Assembly (NCBI RefSeq): GCF_900103255.1
Contig: NZ_FMWS01000056.1
Coordinates: 1-45,463 of the forward strand
Source of the DNA: Gilliamella bombi
GTDB lineage: Bacteria > Pseudomonadota > Gammaproteobacteria > Enterobacterales > Orbaceae
Length of the DNA: 45,463 bases
Direction: 5' to 3'
The position numbers and the translations under genes were made by a program. The stretch's first letter is position 1. Every line of letters begins with the position of its first letter. The notes beneath the pieces are model-generated. The model searched no databases. It was given only the letters and a program-made list of their open reading frames with translations, and had not been told where the DNA came from. Positions 30,992 to 39,937 of the stretch are shown piece by piece.

Positions 30992-31930
30992 ATGGCGTAT
31001 CAAAGTGGAATTGCAGATAATGAAATTGATTTACTGGATAAATTAAATCTATTTTTAACAACTGATAGTGAATTGGTCAATTCTGGAGATAATTGGACAG
31101 AAATTTACAGTGGTGAAACTGCAGCTACTGCAACTATAGCAAAACGAAAATCATATGCATGGAGTGCGCCGGGAGCGACTGCTGGCAATAATATTTATGT
31201 TGCATGTAAAACAGATAATAGTATTTCTAACGATATTTATAATCTCTATTTTTGTGGTGGAACCTATTTTAATGTTGAATTGGTCAATCAGCCCGAAAAT
31301 GTATTTAGTGGTATGTTAAATCGTACACAAGTCGGACTATTTGCTGATAATAATCCATTACATTACTGGTTTTTTGCTAATAATCGTCGATTTATTGTGA
31401 TAACAAAAATGACAACCGTTTATTCAAGTTGTTATTGTGGTTTTATGCTGCCAAACTCATTACCAAATGAGTACCCTTATCCACTAGTGATTGCAGGTAG
31501 CTGTAATAATGAACTACAACGATATTCCGTTACAACAGATTATTTTGCGTCAATTATCGACCCTCTTATCAATCATTTTTACGTATTTGCCCCATCGCAG
31601 TCATGGCAACAGTTTTATGGTTCAAAAGGTAGCCGAACAAAGTTAGTTTATCCAAGAGGTATTGGACAATTTTATTATTATGGCAATAAAAAAATCAGTG
31701 TGTTAACTGCATCACCTGATTGTTACTCACCGCTATATCCCGTATCGATTGTAGATGTAACAAAAGGTGCAACTCAATTCTGGGGAGCATTAGATGGCGT
31801 TTACTGGGTGCCAGGATTAAGTCGTGCAGCTGAAGATACAATTAAAACCGATGATGGCCGCGAATTTATTATTTTTCAAAACGGTTTTCGTGTAACGAAT
31901 ATTGATTTTTTTGCAATTGAAAAAGTATAG
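30992..31930 (+). CDS. Tail protein, paralogue 1
   Basis: A 312-residue protein starting MAYQSGIADNEIDLLDKLNLFL. It is related to the next gene product: both begin M(A/T)YQ(S/T)G.A...DLL.KL..F, contain a central aromatic-rich beta region and end with a single-domain tail. The NRRFIVITKMTTVYSSCYCGFMLP segment resembles the distal tail proteins of D3112/B3-like phages. I do not know its exact place in the tail tip. The ATG follows the tape measure stop immediately. Confidence 0.75.
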   Translation: MAYQSGIADNEIDLLDKLNLFLTTDSELVNSGDNWTEIYSGETAATATIAKRKSYAWSAPGATAGNNIYVACKTDNSISNDIYNLYFCGGTYFNVELVNQPENVFSGMLNRTQVGLFADNNPLHYWFFANNRRFIVITKMTTVYSSCYCGFMLPNSLPNEYPYPLVIAGSCNNELQRYSVTTDYFASIIDPLINHFYVFAPSQSWQQFYGSKGSRTKLVYPRGIGQFYYYGNKKISVLTASPDCYSPLYPVSIVDVTKGATQFWGALDGVYWVPGLSRAAEDTIKTDDGREFIIFQNGFRVTNIDFFAIEKV

Positions 31931-31944
31931 AATTGGAGCTAAAT

Positions 31945-32904
31945 ATGACATATCAAACGGGTAACGCATCATCAGTCGTAGATTTATTATCAAAACTAGC
32001 AACGTTTGCACAATCAGTTGATGGGTGGGTTGTTGATAAAATTGATACTAAAGCAAAAGAACTCTATTTACATAATGAAAATTGTTTTTGGAGCCTAAGA
32101 GTTGGATCATCGAATTCACTCCCCACGTTGTACATTGTTATCAACAATCAGTTTAACGCAAATTTATCCTGGGATAACCAAGTTGGTTCAAGCTCTGTTA
32201 ACGGTAAAGCAAATTTCTATCGTTATTATTGGGGGGCTGGTACCAATTTTCATCATGAGCCATTTGCGTCATATACATTTTTAGCAACAACACAATATAT
32301 TCATGTTGTTGTACGTGTTGATTCTCGCCGTTTTCGACATTTTGGATTCGGAACGCTAAAAAAAGATGGCGTTTATGTTGATGGTCATTATGCGTACGGA
32401 ACACATTCAACAAATACAAATGATACAAGTTACGCATCATATCCCTTCACCAGTGATATGTACTTGTATATCGGAAGCCGAGAATATCGTTCCTTTGCTA
32501 GCGTTGTCAGAGTTAACGAAAAAGACTATTTTTTTGGAGCAAATGAGTCAGGTTATGAAGGAATGGGCGCAATGGGCATTGGTGATGCAACGATTAAACG
32601 TGATTATAAACCCCATCCTGATATGTTACTTGTTGAGGCAAGTTTATCTCAATTTAATAATTTGATAACGCTTGTGCCACAATCGATTTATCTGCATTTG
32701 GCTAGCAAACAATATCAACGCATCGGTGTAGTTCCTGATTTTTATGTCGCCAGAATTGATAGTGTTGTTCCTGGTACTATTCGTGAAATTAATGGTGAAA
32801 AATATTATTGTTGTGCGGCAACAATGTTTCAAACTGTCACATCCAATGTTCAGGATGAAGATAATAGTTATGACCTTGGCTACTTTTATAGAGTAATTGA
32901 GTAA
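31945..32904 (+). CDS. Tail protein, paralogue 2
   Basis: A 319-residue protein. ATG 31945 has GGAGC at good distance; an in-frame TTG upstream is disregarded. It shares the N-terminal pattern (MTYQTGNASSVVDLLSKLATFAQ) with its upstream neighbour. The region RRFRHFGFGTLKKDGVYVDGHYAYG is characteristic of D3112-type tail proteins. The two copies probably arose by duplication and may form mixed rings or baseplate parts; this is inference. Confidence 0.75.
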   Translation: MTYQTGNASSVVDLLSKLATFAQSVDGWVVDKIDTKAKELYLHNENCFWSLRVGSSNSLPTLYIVINNQFNANLSWDNQVGSSSVNGKANFYRYYWGAGTNFHHEPFASYTFLATTQYIHVVVRVDSRRFRHFGFGTLKKDGVYVDGHYAYGTHSTNTNDTSYASYPFTSDMYLYIGSREYRSFASVVRVNEKDYFFGANESGYEGMGAMGIGDATIKRDYKPHPDMLLVEASLSQFNNLITLVPQSIYLHLASKQYQRIGVVPDFYVARIDSVVPGTIREINGEKYYCCAATMFQTVTSNVQDEDNSYDLGYFYRVIE

Positions 32905-34565
32905 TGAGTAACAAACATACAGGATACGTTATTAATGATTTGAAAAAAATTCGTGGTCAACGTAGCTTTGATTTACAATTATATCAGGGTATGGCTAAGC
33001 TCTCATCTGTTGTTGAAGATGAAACGGGGTTCGTTATACATGGTATACCTTTGCAGTTGCTCAATGTGCGAAAAGGTTACATTACACAATCATTTTTAAA
33101 TATTATTTATAATAAGCTCTATATTAATCCATCCACTATTGATGTTGGCTATGTGAGTAATCAACGCACTATAGAAGTATCAATTTTCAACGGTTATTTC
33201 AGCAGTAAAATTCTGACTGATATTACCTATAGTGATAAACAAGGGGTCACTGTCAGTAATGTGACGTTACCATTTTTATTTAGCCGATTAAGCCTAAAAA
33301 TATTATCAATTGATATTGATAGCCACGGCACAGATAGTATTAACTGTACAATTTCGTTTCATTTTTTAAACGCTGAAACCGTTACATTAGTTGTTAGCGG
33401 TAATCGTTCGCTACCGCTTCCTCTCTCTCCAAATTGGTCGCATGGTATTACAGAAACATTAGAATGGAAAACCAATGTACATCAATCACAAACAGGGGCA
33501 GAACAACGGGTAGCAATGCGATTAACACCTCGTCGGACATTTGAGTTTCAAACGCTTATCCATAAACACGAACGTCGACAAATTGAAAATATACTATTTC
33601 AGAACTATTTAAGCTCATTTTCATTGCCGATTTATAGTGATATAGCATTACTGGATAAAGAAATCAAACCAGGTGATAAGACAATTTATTTATCAACCAT
33701 CGGGCGAGATTATCATATAGGAGGTAATTTAACCGTTATAGATGGTAGTAATACAATTGTTGCCAATATTGAATCAATTAAAAATTCAAGTATTACACTA
33801 TCTGAACCGATATACACAACCATTTTTAAAGGTGCAAAAGTATTTCCTATTAAATTTGCAAAACTGACTGAACCGCCCAAAATCATCAGACGAACAGATG
33901 AATTAGCAACTGCAGAGTTACGATTTTTAGTTGTTGAAAAAAATGACATTAACGTTAATGTTGAGCTACCTATGTACAATAATTTTTATGTGCTGGAGCA
34001 AGAACCAGATTGGTCAGATGATGTACATGTTTCATATGAATCAATGCGACGTGAAATCGACAATCAAACGGGTATCTTGTACTACTCAGATAGCGCGAGT
34101 CGTGTTTTTATCACTCAGTCTCATGAGTTTTTAATTAACGGTCGTAATAAACAGCTTGAGCTGCGTGCCTTGTTTTATGCTCTCCGTGGTCGCCAAAAAC
34201 CTATTTTTGTCCCCTCGTTCAGTAATGATTGCAAACTAGTTGATGATGTAACGAGTGAAATTTTAGATATTGAGCAAAATAACATGACTGAAACTGATCA
34301 CGGCGGACAGTTCTTAAGAATTTTACTGAGTGGTAACCGAATTTTATATCGTGAGATTGTCAACGTGAAAAGCAATAATAAAGGTGGACTTCGGTTATTG
34401 CTCAATAAAAAGGCGTCATTTACACATAATGAAGTCATCAAAATATCAATAATGCGACTATGTCGTTTAAATGATGACAAAGTTATATGGGAACATTTAA
34501 CTGATGCTGATGGTACAGCAAGAATAAAAGTTACATTTAGAGAGGTACGGTATGAGCTGGAGTGA
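32904..34565 (+). CDS. Minor tail protein
   Basis: A 553-residue protein in the position of the large distal tail protein upstream of the DUF2163 gene in D3112/B3-like phages. It has a beta-rich N-terminus (FDLQLYQGMAKLSSVV), a central LPLSPNWSHGITETLEWKTNVHQSQTGAEQRVAMR segment and C-terminal VFITQSHEFLINGRNKQLELRALFYALRGRQKPIFVPSF. The GAEQR...TPRRTFEF and GRQKPIFVPSF patterns are typical of DUF2460-like tail tip proteins. Start and stop overlap those of its neighbours. Confidence 0.78.
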   Translation: MSNKHTGYVINDLKKIRGQRSFDLQLYQGMAKLSSVVEDETGFVIHGIPLQLLNVRKGYITQSFLNIIYNKLYINPSTIDVGYVSNQRTIEVSIFNGYFSSKILTDITYSDKQGVTVSNVTLPFLFSRLSLKILSIDIDSHGTDSINCTISFHFLNAETVTLVVSGNRSLPLPLSPNWSHGITETLEWKTNVHQSQTGAEQRVAMRLTPRRTFEFQTLIHKHERRQIENILFQNYLSSFSLPIYSDIALLDKEIKPGDKTIYLSTIGRDYHIGGNLTVIDGSNTIVANIESIKNSSITLSEPIYTTIFKGAKVFPIKFAKLTEPPKIIRRTDELATAELRFLVVEKNDINVNVELPMYNNFYVLEQEPDWSDDVHVSYESMRREIDNQTGILYYSDSASRVFITQSHEFLINGRNKQLELRALFYALRGRQKPIFVPSFSNDCKLVDDVTSEILDIEQNNMTETDHGGQFLRILLSGNRILYREIVNVKSNNKGGLRLLLNKKASFTHNEVIKISIMRLCRLNDDKVIWEHLTDADGTARIKVTFREVRYELE

Positions 34566-35364
34566 GTTTGAGTATTCCGTTGCAAATGGTCAGCCATTAA
34601 CTCTGTATGAGTTCAAAAGGCAAAATTTATATTATCGCTATACAAATGCAGATCGCTCAATAATGGTTAATAATGCGCTATGGGAAGCGATCGCAATTAG
34701 TGATAACGGGCTATCAGCAAGTAGTAATAATAATGTTGAAATCACATTACCCGTTACGAATAAAGTGGTTTCATTTTACCGAGGTGTTCCACCGAGTACA
34801 TCGGTAAAAATTAGAATTTATCGCATGCATTATCATGATAATCAACAAGAGTTACGGGTGGCATGGGTGGGTAATATCACTGAAGTCAAACGTGAAAAAA
34901 TTGGTGAAGCCAAAATTATCACAACTAATATTGTCAATACATTTGGCCGTCAGGGATTGAGGCTGACCTGGGGTAGAAAGTGCCCCCATGCACTTTATGA
35001 TAGTAGATGTAAAGTTAAAGCTCGTCATTATGTCATTTCAGGGTTAGAGATAATTGCATTAGATGGTAAATCAATTACATTTAATGTACCACAGAGTATT
35101 AATAATGGTTACTTTAGCGGTGGCTATATTGAATATGAGTTTGAAGGTCTAACAGAAAGGCGAGGTATTCGCATGCATAATAACAATAATTTAAGTCTGT
35201 ACGGTGGGACTTATGGCTTAAGTGTAGGTTTGATAATTAATGTATATCCTGGTTGTGATAATACGATTGATACATGTGAAAATAAATTTAATAACCATTT
35301 GAATTATGGTGGTTGCCCACACCTGCCTGGCAAATCACCGTATAGCATTACTAAACTATTCTAG
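34552..35364 (+). CDS. DUF2163 tail protein (BR0599 family)
   Basis: A 270-residue protein that overlaps the previous gene by 14 nt. Conserved Cys/His-rich segments are present: GRKCPHALYDSRCKVKARHY and CDNTIDTCENKFNNHLNYGGCPHLPGKSPY, both hallmark regions of this family and possibly metal-binding. It is a distal tail/hub component in siphoviruses and gene transfer agents, followed as usual by NlpC/p60-position and J-like genes. Confidence 0.87.
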   Translation: MSWSEFEYSVANGQPLTLYEFKRQNLYYRYTNADRSIMVNNALWEAIAISDNGLSASSNNNVEITLPVTNKVVSFYRGVPPSTSVKIRIYRMHYHDNQQELRVAWVGNITEVKREKIGEAKIITTNIVNTFGRQGLRLTWGRKCPHALYDSRCKVKARHYVISGLEIIALDGKSITFNVPQSINNGYFSGGYIEYEFEGLTERRGIRMHNNNNLSLYGGTYGLSVGLIINVYPGCDNTIDTCENKFNNHLNYGGCPHLPGKSPYSITKLF

Positions 35365-35374
35365 GAGGTTAATT

Positions 35375-35605
35375 ATGTGGTGGGCGATTGCGCGTTTTGT
35401 TGTTGTACTGGTTGCATCCTATTTTCTAAATCAAGCATTAGCCAAAAAACATAATAATAAGGTTAATGCAGCAACGTTTGATGACTTTGATTATCCACAG
35501 CCAACAGAAGGAACGCCACAGTGTGTGTTTTTTGGTGACTGTTGGACTGCGGATTGGTTTGTGCTGGCTTATGGAAATTATCGTTATGAAGCAATTAGAA
35601 AATAG
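35375..35605 (+). CDS. Small tail-assembly protein with N-terminal membrane segment
   Basis: A 76-residue protein with AGGAGG before ATG 35375. One hydrophobic helix (WAIARFVVVLVASYFLNQAL) is followed by a short soluble region (DYPQPTEGTPQCVFFGDCWTADWF). Small proteins of this design precede the J-like tip protein in D3112/B3-like phages; their function is not known. The end overlaps the next gene. Confidence 0.78.
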   Translation: MWWAIARFVVVLVASYFLNQALAKKHNNKVNAATFDDFDYPQPTEGTPQCVFFGDCWTADWFVLAYGNYRYEAIRK

Positions 35606-35807
35606 TATATGGATAACTATGGCAGATATTCGTCAAGGTGGAGGCTGTGCGTGGGGATTAAGAGCCTGGTTTAAACACTATGGACTGAGTTTTAACGATT
35701 TTATTCAAAATGGTGGGATTGATAGCACAACGATTTTAAGTACGGGTGATGCATTAGCTATTCGTATTGTTGAACTCGCAAAGCAAGCTAGTGTGCATAA
35801 GGGGTAA
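35586..35807 (+). CDS. Small tail-tip protein
   Basis: A protein of about 73 residues. Candidate starts are ATG 35571, 35586 and 35619; I chose 35586 because relatives carry residues before the W-T-x-x-D-V/I-R motif, seen here as WITMADIRQGGGCAWGLRAWFKHYGLSFNDFIQNGG. The rest ends TGDALAIRIVELAKQ. It is a conserved small gene before the J-like protein in D3112-type phages. Function unknown; the start is uncertain. Confidence 0.7.
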   Translation: MKQLENSIWITMADIRQGGGCAWGLRAWFKHYGLSFNDFIQNGGIDSTTILSTGDALAIRIVELAKQASVHKG

Positions 35808-35809
35808 GT

Positions 35810-38020
35810 ATGGGCAGTAAAAAGAAGAAAACAACAATTGGTTATAAATACTTTTTCAGTATTCAGTCGGGGCTTGGGCGTGGTCCAATTAATGAGTTAG
35901 TTGCTATTACCGCTGATGATAAAACTGTGTTTGCAGGTAAAGCAAATGAAGTTACTGTTAGCAAATCAATTTATATTGATAAGCCGAATTTGTTTGGTGG
36001 TACTAATGTTGGTGGTGAAGGTGGAATTAAAGGCATATTTGAAATCGCAATGGGTGATGCAGATCAGGAGCCAACTAGTCGTGTAAAAAATTTACTGGGC
36101 GGCGTTGTGCCTGGTTTTCGGGGCATGGTTACGACGTTCTTTGATGGTTTAATTAGTGCTTATTCAGCAAGTCCAAAACCGTGGAAATATAGAGTCAGAC
36201 GTACAACACAAGGTTGGTCAAATAACGAAGTATGGTACCCAGAAAAATGTATCATCATGTTATATGATGATACATCAACAATTCATGAAAAAGATAATGG
36301 AATAAATAGCAATTTAAGAACTATTCACGCAATGAATCCTGCGCATATTTTGATAGAGTGTGCAACCAACAATGATTGGGGACGAGGATTGCAACTATAT
36401 GAGGATATTGATTTAGATTCATTTAAAACTGCTGCTGATATTCTATATAATGAAAAATTCGGTTTATGCTTTCGTTACAATCGACAAGATGGGTTAGATA
36501 CATTTGTACAGCAGGTGTTAGATCATATAGGCGCAGTACAATATGCTGATTTAACAACAGGAAAAATTAAACTAAAACTGATTCGTGATAATTACAAAAC
36601 AGAAGATTTACCATTGTTTAATTATGATAACGGTATTTTAGTGGTACAGGACGATGATAGTAGCGCTTCCGATAATGTACCAAATGAAATTGCTGTAAAA
36701 TGGCATAATCCAGTAACGAACGAGGATAGTGAAGTTCGGGCACAAAATTTAGGTGCAATTCAAGCCGTTGGTTTAATCAGTAGCTCTATTGAATATAAAG
36801 CACTACCAACATTTGAGCTGGCTGCACGTGTTGCACAGCGAGAACTGGAATCTGGAATTGCGGGTTTAATTCGTCTAACGATTCAGTTTGATCGACGCGG
36901 TGAAATATTAACTCCTGCTGATTGTTTTCGGGTATCACTACCAGACCGAGATATCGAAGATATGGTCATGCGGGTGGGCTCTATTAACGAGCACGAAGAT
37001 GGAATGATTGAAATTACCGCAATTCAGGATGTTTTTGGGTTGGCAGACACCGTTTATAATAGTGGTAATCAATCTGGGACAGGGATAGTTCAAGATACAA
37101 CACCAAGACCAGTTAAAAATTATATGTTATTTGAATCTCCCTATTTTGCAATGAGCCAGTTATCAAATTATGATGTTAATAACGAATCAGGCTATATGTT
37201 TCTAGTTTCTGCTCAGCCAAATTCACAGTCAATTAACTATTTATTACAAACTACAACTGAAGGTGCTGATTTTACAATAAGAGGAACAGGCGACTTTACG
37301 CCAAGTGCGGTATTAATCAGTAAACGTCAGTTAAGTAAAATAGATACACAATTAAACGTGATTTTTAACAAAAATATGACAGATGTTTCAATTGGTAGTG
37401 CAGCTATTATTGGTAATGAAATTGTTCGAATTGATGCATTTGATGAGTTAAATGGGACCTTAACAATAGCAAGGGGATGTGCAGACACATTACCACAAAC
37501 ACACAGTAAAGATTCGTTTATCTGGTTTTTTGATAGCCTATTTGAAACGGACGGTATTGAATATTTAAAAGGTGAAGTTGTTTATGTTCAACAGTTAACA
37601 CAAACTAATGCTGGAACACTCAGTGCAAATAAGGCCCCCATTCGAGCACTAAAATTTGACGCAAGAGCCGCACGCCCATATCCTCCAGCTAATTTACAGG
37701 TAAATGGTGTTATTACAGAGACAATAACACTAAAAGAACAAGAAACAATAGTATTAACATGGTTACATCGAAACAAAGAAATACAACAAGATAATCTCAT
37801 TGCATATAATGAAGGTAATATTGATAAACCAGAAACCGTTAAATATCATATTGAATATTATTTAGCTGGTGAGCTAAAGAAAACAGTAGTAACAAATGAA
37901 AATTCTCACGAACTAGAAATTAATGAAACTGAACATTATGATGAAATTCGGATCTACGCATACGACACAAAATCCGAGTTAGAAAGTTTACAAAAATACA
38001 TTTTACAAATTAAAGCTTAA
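35810..38020 (+). CDS. Tail tip / host-specificity protein (J-like)
   Basis: A 736-residue protein and the last phage gene. The N-terminal half has GYKYFFSIQSGLGRGPINELVAITADDKTVFAG and later NPAHILIECATNNDWGRGL, then YNEKFGLCFRYNRQDGLDTFVQQVLDHIGAVQYAD, all typical of tip proteins of D3112-like phages and comparable to lambda J. The C-terminal ~120 residues form a fibronectin-like domain (YPPANLQVNG ... KYHIEYYLAGELKKTVVTNEN). It should form the tail tip and contact the host receptor. No separate tail fibre gene follows. Confidence 0.87.
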   Translation: MGSKKKKTTIGYKYFFSIQSGLGRGPINELVAITADDKTVFAGKANEVTVSKSIYIDKPNLFGGTNVGGEGGIKGIFEIAMGDADQEPTSRVKNLLGGVVPGFRGMVTTFFDGLISAYSASPKPWKYRVRRTTQGWSNNEVWYPEKCIIMLYDDTSTIHEKDNGINSNLRTIHAMNPAHILIECATNNDWGRGLQLYEDIDLDSFKTAADILYNEKFGLCFRYNRQDGLDTFVQQVLDHIGAVQYADLTTGKIKLKLIRDNYKTEDLPLFNYDNGILVVQDDDSSASDNVPNEIAVKWHNPVTNEDSEVRAQNLGAIQAVGLISSSIEYKALPTFELAARVAQRELESGIAGLIRLTIQFDRRGEILTPADCFRVSLPDRDIEDMVMRVGSINEHEDGMIEITAIQDVFGLADTVYNSGNQSGTGIVQDTTPRPVKNYMLFESPYFAMSQLSNYDVNNESGYMFLVSAQPNSQSINYLLQTTTEGADFTIRGTGDFTPSAVLISKRQLSKIDTQLNVIFNKNMTDVSIGSAAIIGNEIVRIDAFDELNGTLTIARGCADTLPQTHSKDSFIWFFDSLFETDGIEYLKGEVVYVQQLTQTNAGTLSANKAPIRALKFDARAARPYPPANLQVNGVITETITLKEQETIVLTWLHRNKEIQQDNLIAYNEGNIDKPETVKYHIEYYLAGELKKTVVTNENSHELEINETEHYDEIRIYAYDTKSELESLQKYILQIKA

Positions 38021-38156
38021 TATTTGTAATTTATTTTCATATGATGAAAAATACAAAATAGTTAATTATCACTTAATTTAAGCGTGATTTATCACGCTCG
38101 GCATCAGAAAAGTAACTAATTTTTATGTATTTAGTCACTAAAAAAGAAATAGATAT
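38021..38156. other. Right prophage boundary region
   Basis: No gene. It contains an 8-bp inverted repeat AGCGTGAT/ATCACGCT (38081-38098) with only 2 nt between the arms and no following T tract; it may still mark the end of late transcription. The prophage right end must lie between 38020 and the tcdA terminator at 38157. CA dinucleotides at 38102-38103, 38105-38106 and 38136-38137 are candidate termini, but none shows a clear target duplication with the left side. Confidence 0.5.
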
Positions 38157-38189
38157 AAAAAAAGGAACCATTTTTATTCAAAAATGGTT
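38157..38189 (-). terminator. Intrinsic terminator after tcdA
   Basis: AACCATTTTT and AAAAATGGTT pair perfectly over 10 bp with a 4-nt loop. On the reverse strand CC and seven T follow. It lies about 50 nt after the tcdA stop, so sequence from here rightward is host. Confidence 0.88.
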
Positions 38190-38237
38190 ATTATTAATGG
38201 AATTTGTTATGGAAGAAAAAGGACTAGTTTTAAAAAA

Positions 38238-39035
38238 TTATGTGTTGCACAATTTATTTAGCACATAACTAACCGCCACAAAACCAAAGGTGGCTGTAAC
38301 TGTTGTAATTGCGCCGAACCCTGACTCACAGTCCATTTTTTTAGGTCCATCTGCTTCACTTTTTGTTAAACATACTTGTCCATTTTTAGAAGGGTACGTT
38401 AATTGCTCAGTCGAAAATACACAAGGAATGCCGTATTTACCTTTGCTATCTTTATTTAATTTATAATTATACTTTAGTTTTTCACGTAACTTTGCTACTA
38501 ATGGATCTTGAATTGTCTTTGCCAAATCTGCAATTTTAATTTGGGTTGGATCTTTTTGTCCACCAGCTCCACCAATGGTAATCACTTTCAATTTTTGTCG
38601 CTTACAATATGCAAGCACAGCCGCTTTATCATGTACACTATCAATTGCTTCAATAATATAGTGATAACATGGGGATTGCTTTGTTCCTAAATATTCACCA
38701 ACATTATCTGAATTAATAAAATCATCAATTTCATTCACGATACATTCAGGGTTAATTTGTAAAATGCGTTCAGCCATAACCGAGGTTTTAGCTTTGCCAA
38801 TATTGGATTTTAACGCATGAATTTGGCGATTTGTATTTGTTACACAAACATCATCCATATCAATTAAGGTAATTTGACCAATACCACTACGCGCTAGCGA
38901 TTCAGCAACCCAAGAACCTACACCACCGATACCAATTACACAAATATGCGCTTGTGAAAAACATTGCAAAGCTGACTCACCATAAAGCCTAGCTATACCG
39001 CTAAAACGTTGAAAGTAAGATTCTTTATTCATCAA
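38238..39035 (-). CDS. tcdA: tRNA threonylcarbamoyladenosine dehydratase
   Basis: A 265-residue E1/ThiF-like protein (also called CsdL/YgdL). It uses ATP to convert t6A at position 37 of ANN-decoding tRNAs to the cyclic form ct6A. The nucleotide-binding loop is VIGIGGVGSWVAESLARSG (G35-G40), followed by LIDMDDVCVTNTNRQ. The C-terminal FSTEQ and GPKKMDCESGFGAITTVTATFGF are typical. A 40-bp host repeat lies directly upstream, with a TATAAA about 20 nt before the start codon. Single gene with its own terminator. Confidence 0.94.
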   Translation of the reverse strand: MMNKESYFQRFSGIARLYGESALQCFSQAHICVIGIGGVGSWVAESLARSGIGQITLIDMDDVCVTNTNRQIHALKSNIGKAKTSVMAERILQINPECIVNEIDDFINSDNVGEYLGTKQSPCYHYIIEAIDSVHDKAAVLAYCKRQKLKVITIGGAGGQKDPTQIKIADLAKTIQDPLVAKLREKLKYNYKLNKDSKGKYGIPCVFSTEQLTYPSKNGQVCLTKSEADGPKKMDCESGFGAITTVTATFGFVAVSYVLNKLCNT

Positions 39036-39549
39036 TAATTAATAATAGTGTTTTATACTAAAACAACTACTCTCCTGAAACTTTTTTACAAATTATAACT
39101 GTAATATTTTTTATATAAAGAACTTATCAATAAGTATTAGAGATATTATACCTTTCACGAATAAAAAACCAAATTCATAACTCTTATAAAGGTCAGCTAC
39201 ATCATCATCGACGATAAATAATTGGTAATATATTATGTGTATTTGTTTAACTTATTATTTTTTCCTACAATTTGCCATTTCATACCAAGCAATTGTACCT
39301 TTAGCTTGAGCAAAGTAGATAAAGGGTCTAATAACCTGTCAGGCCGTAATACCCTCGTGCTTAGTCAGGCTAACGTCGAGCAAAATAGAGCTATATATTA
39401 AAATGGTTAACAATTTTAATATAGATTGAACATATCTATTTTTTAGATCAAACAAAAATGTTATACGCTAGATACTAAAGTCTTAACAGTATATAATATT
39501 AAAAATTTTTAATCTTAATTTAAATAAATTATTGGAGTTTTAATTTTTT
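39036..39549. other. Intergenic region with repeat copy and possible gene remnant
   Basis: This 514-bp gap holds a 40-bp repeat copy (39050-39089). Between about 39110 and 39375 the reverse strand has two adjacent frames without start codons that read like protein: LSTRVLRPDRLLDPLSTL (continuing to KLKVQLLGMKWQIVG) and then YQLFIVDDDVADLYKSYEFG. They may be remnants of a decayed gene, but neither is recognised and chance cannot be excluded. The last 150 bp are AT-rich leader of the DUF4177 gene; TTGGAG precedes its start. Confidence 0.4.
39050..39089 (-). repeat. 40-bp interspersed repeat, copy 1
   Basis: Read on the reverse strand, it starts GTAAAAAAGTTTCAGGA and ends TTTTAGTATAAAAC. The other copies are at 39938-39977 and 44767-44806 on the forward strand. 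The blocks AAAAAgTTTCAGGA and GTTTnAGTATAAAA are conserved. This copy lies just upstream of tcdA and could supply its -10 (TATAAA). Confidence 0.7.
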
Positions 39550-39765
39550 ATGAAAGAATATAAGGTAGTTATTTATCAAGAAAACGCTTTTTCTTCGTTT
39601 CTTTTTGGATCAGCTAATGTTAATCCAGCTAGGTTTACCGAGTTACTAAATAAAAATGCTGAAGCAGGCTGGCGTGTAGTAACGATGGAAAGAGAGATAC
39701 GTCGCTTGTTCTTATTCTGGAATCGAGAAGCTCACATTGTTATCCTTGAGCGTGACCGTATTTAA
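39550..39765 (+). CDS. DUF4177 domain protein
   Basis: A 71-residue protein (MKEYKVVIYQENAFSSFLFG) with the DUF4177 pattern: a first beta strand YKVVIY, then LNKNAEAGWRVVTMEREIRR and a final strand AHIVILERD. These small alpha/beta proteins occur widely and have no assigned role. GGAG lies upstream of ATG, at a rather long distance. It stands alone between tcdA and the leftward zur cluster. Confidence 0.8.
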   Translation: MKEYKVVIYQENAFSSFLFGSANVNPARFTELLNKNAEAGWRVVTMEREIRRLFLFWNREAHIVILERDRI

Positions 39766-39937
39766 ACAATCCCAAAAGCATTTTTATTAAAATAATCCAT
39801 TACAGGTAATAATATTTTAAATTAATAGTTGTAAGGTTAGAAATCAATATGCTCATTAGGGCATATTATTTCTACTAAATAAGATAAACTCAAACTGGCT
39901 AATTGCTAAATTAGTAAATTAGAAGTATTAATTCTTT

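Larger units (their letters stand above)
3605..38140. mobile_element. Complete Mu-like transposable prophage (about 34.5 kb), ends approximate
   Basis: The element has a Mu-type transposase and target-selection ATPase, Gam, GemA, Mor, a repressor/Ner-like pair, Mu-type head genes and a D3112/B3-type siphovirus tail module. Early genes run leftward and repressor plus late genes rightward, unlike Mu itself but as in BcepMu-type relatives. All essential modules are present with intact frames: transposition, lysis, packaging, head, tail. It sits between the host genes adhE and tcdA. The right end lies between the last tail gene stop (38020) and the tcdA terminator (38157). Exact ends and the target duplication are unresolved. 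Confidence 0.93.

Noticed and set aside
32102..32665. Several 60-100 codon frames in alternative frames within the paralogous tail genes.
   Set aside because: They overlap well-supported tail genes, contain many rare or repetitive residues and have no independent starts.
3717..38059. A matched AAATA next to a TG on the left (3722) and a CA on the right (about 38054) as target duplication.
   Set aside because: A 5-bp A/T match is expected by chance here, the inner end sequences do not resemble each other, and this choice would leave the left direct repeats outside the phage.
38199..38270. A 24-codon forward frame starting MEFVMEEKG between prophage and tcdA.
   Set aside because: It is very short, has no good ribosome binding site and overlaps the 3' end of tcdA antisense.
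39050..39089. Reading the 40-bp repeat as an ordinary sigma-70 promoter.
   Set aside because: The TATAAA is plausible as -10, but TTTCAG is a poor -35, and copy 2 would drive transcription against the convergent permease gene with no gene to express.
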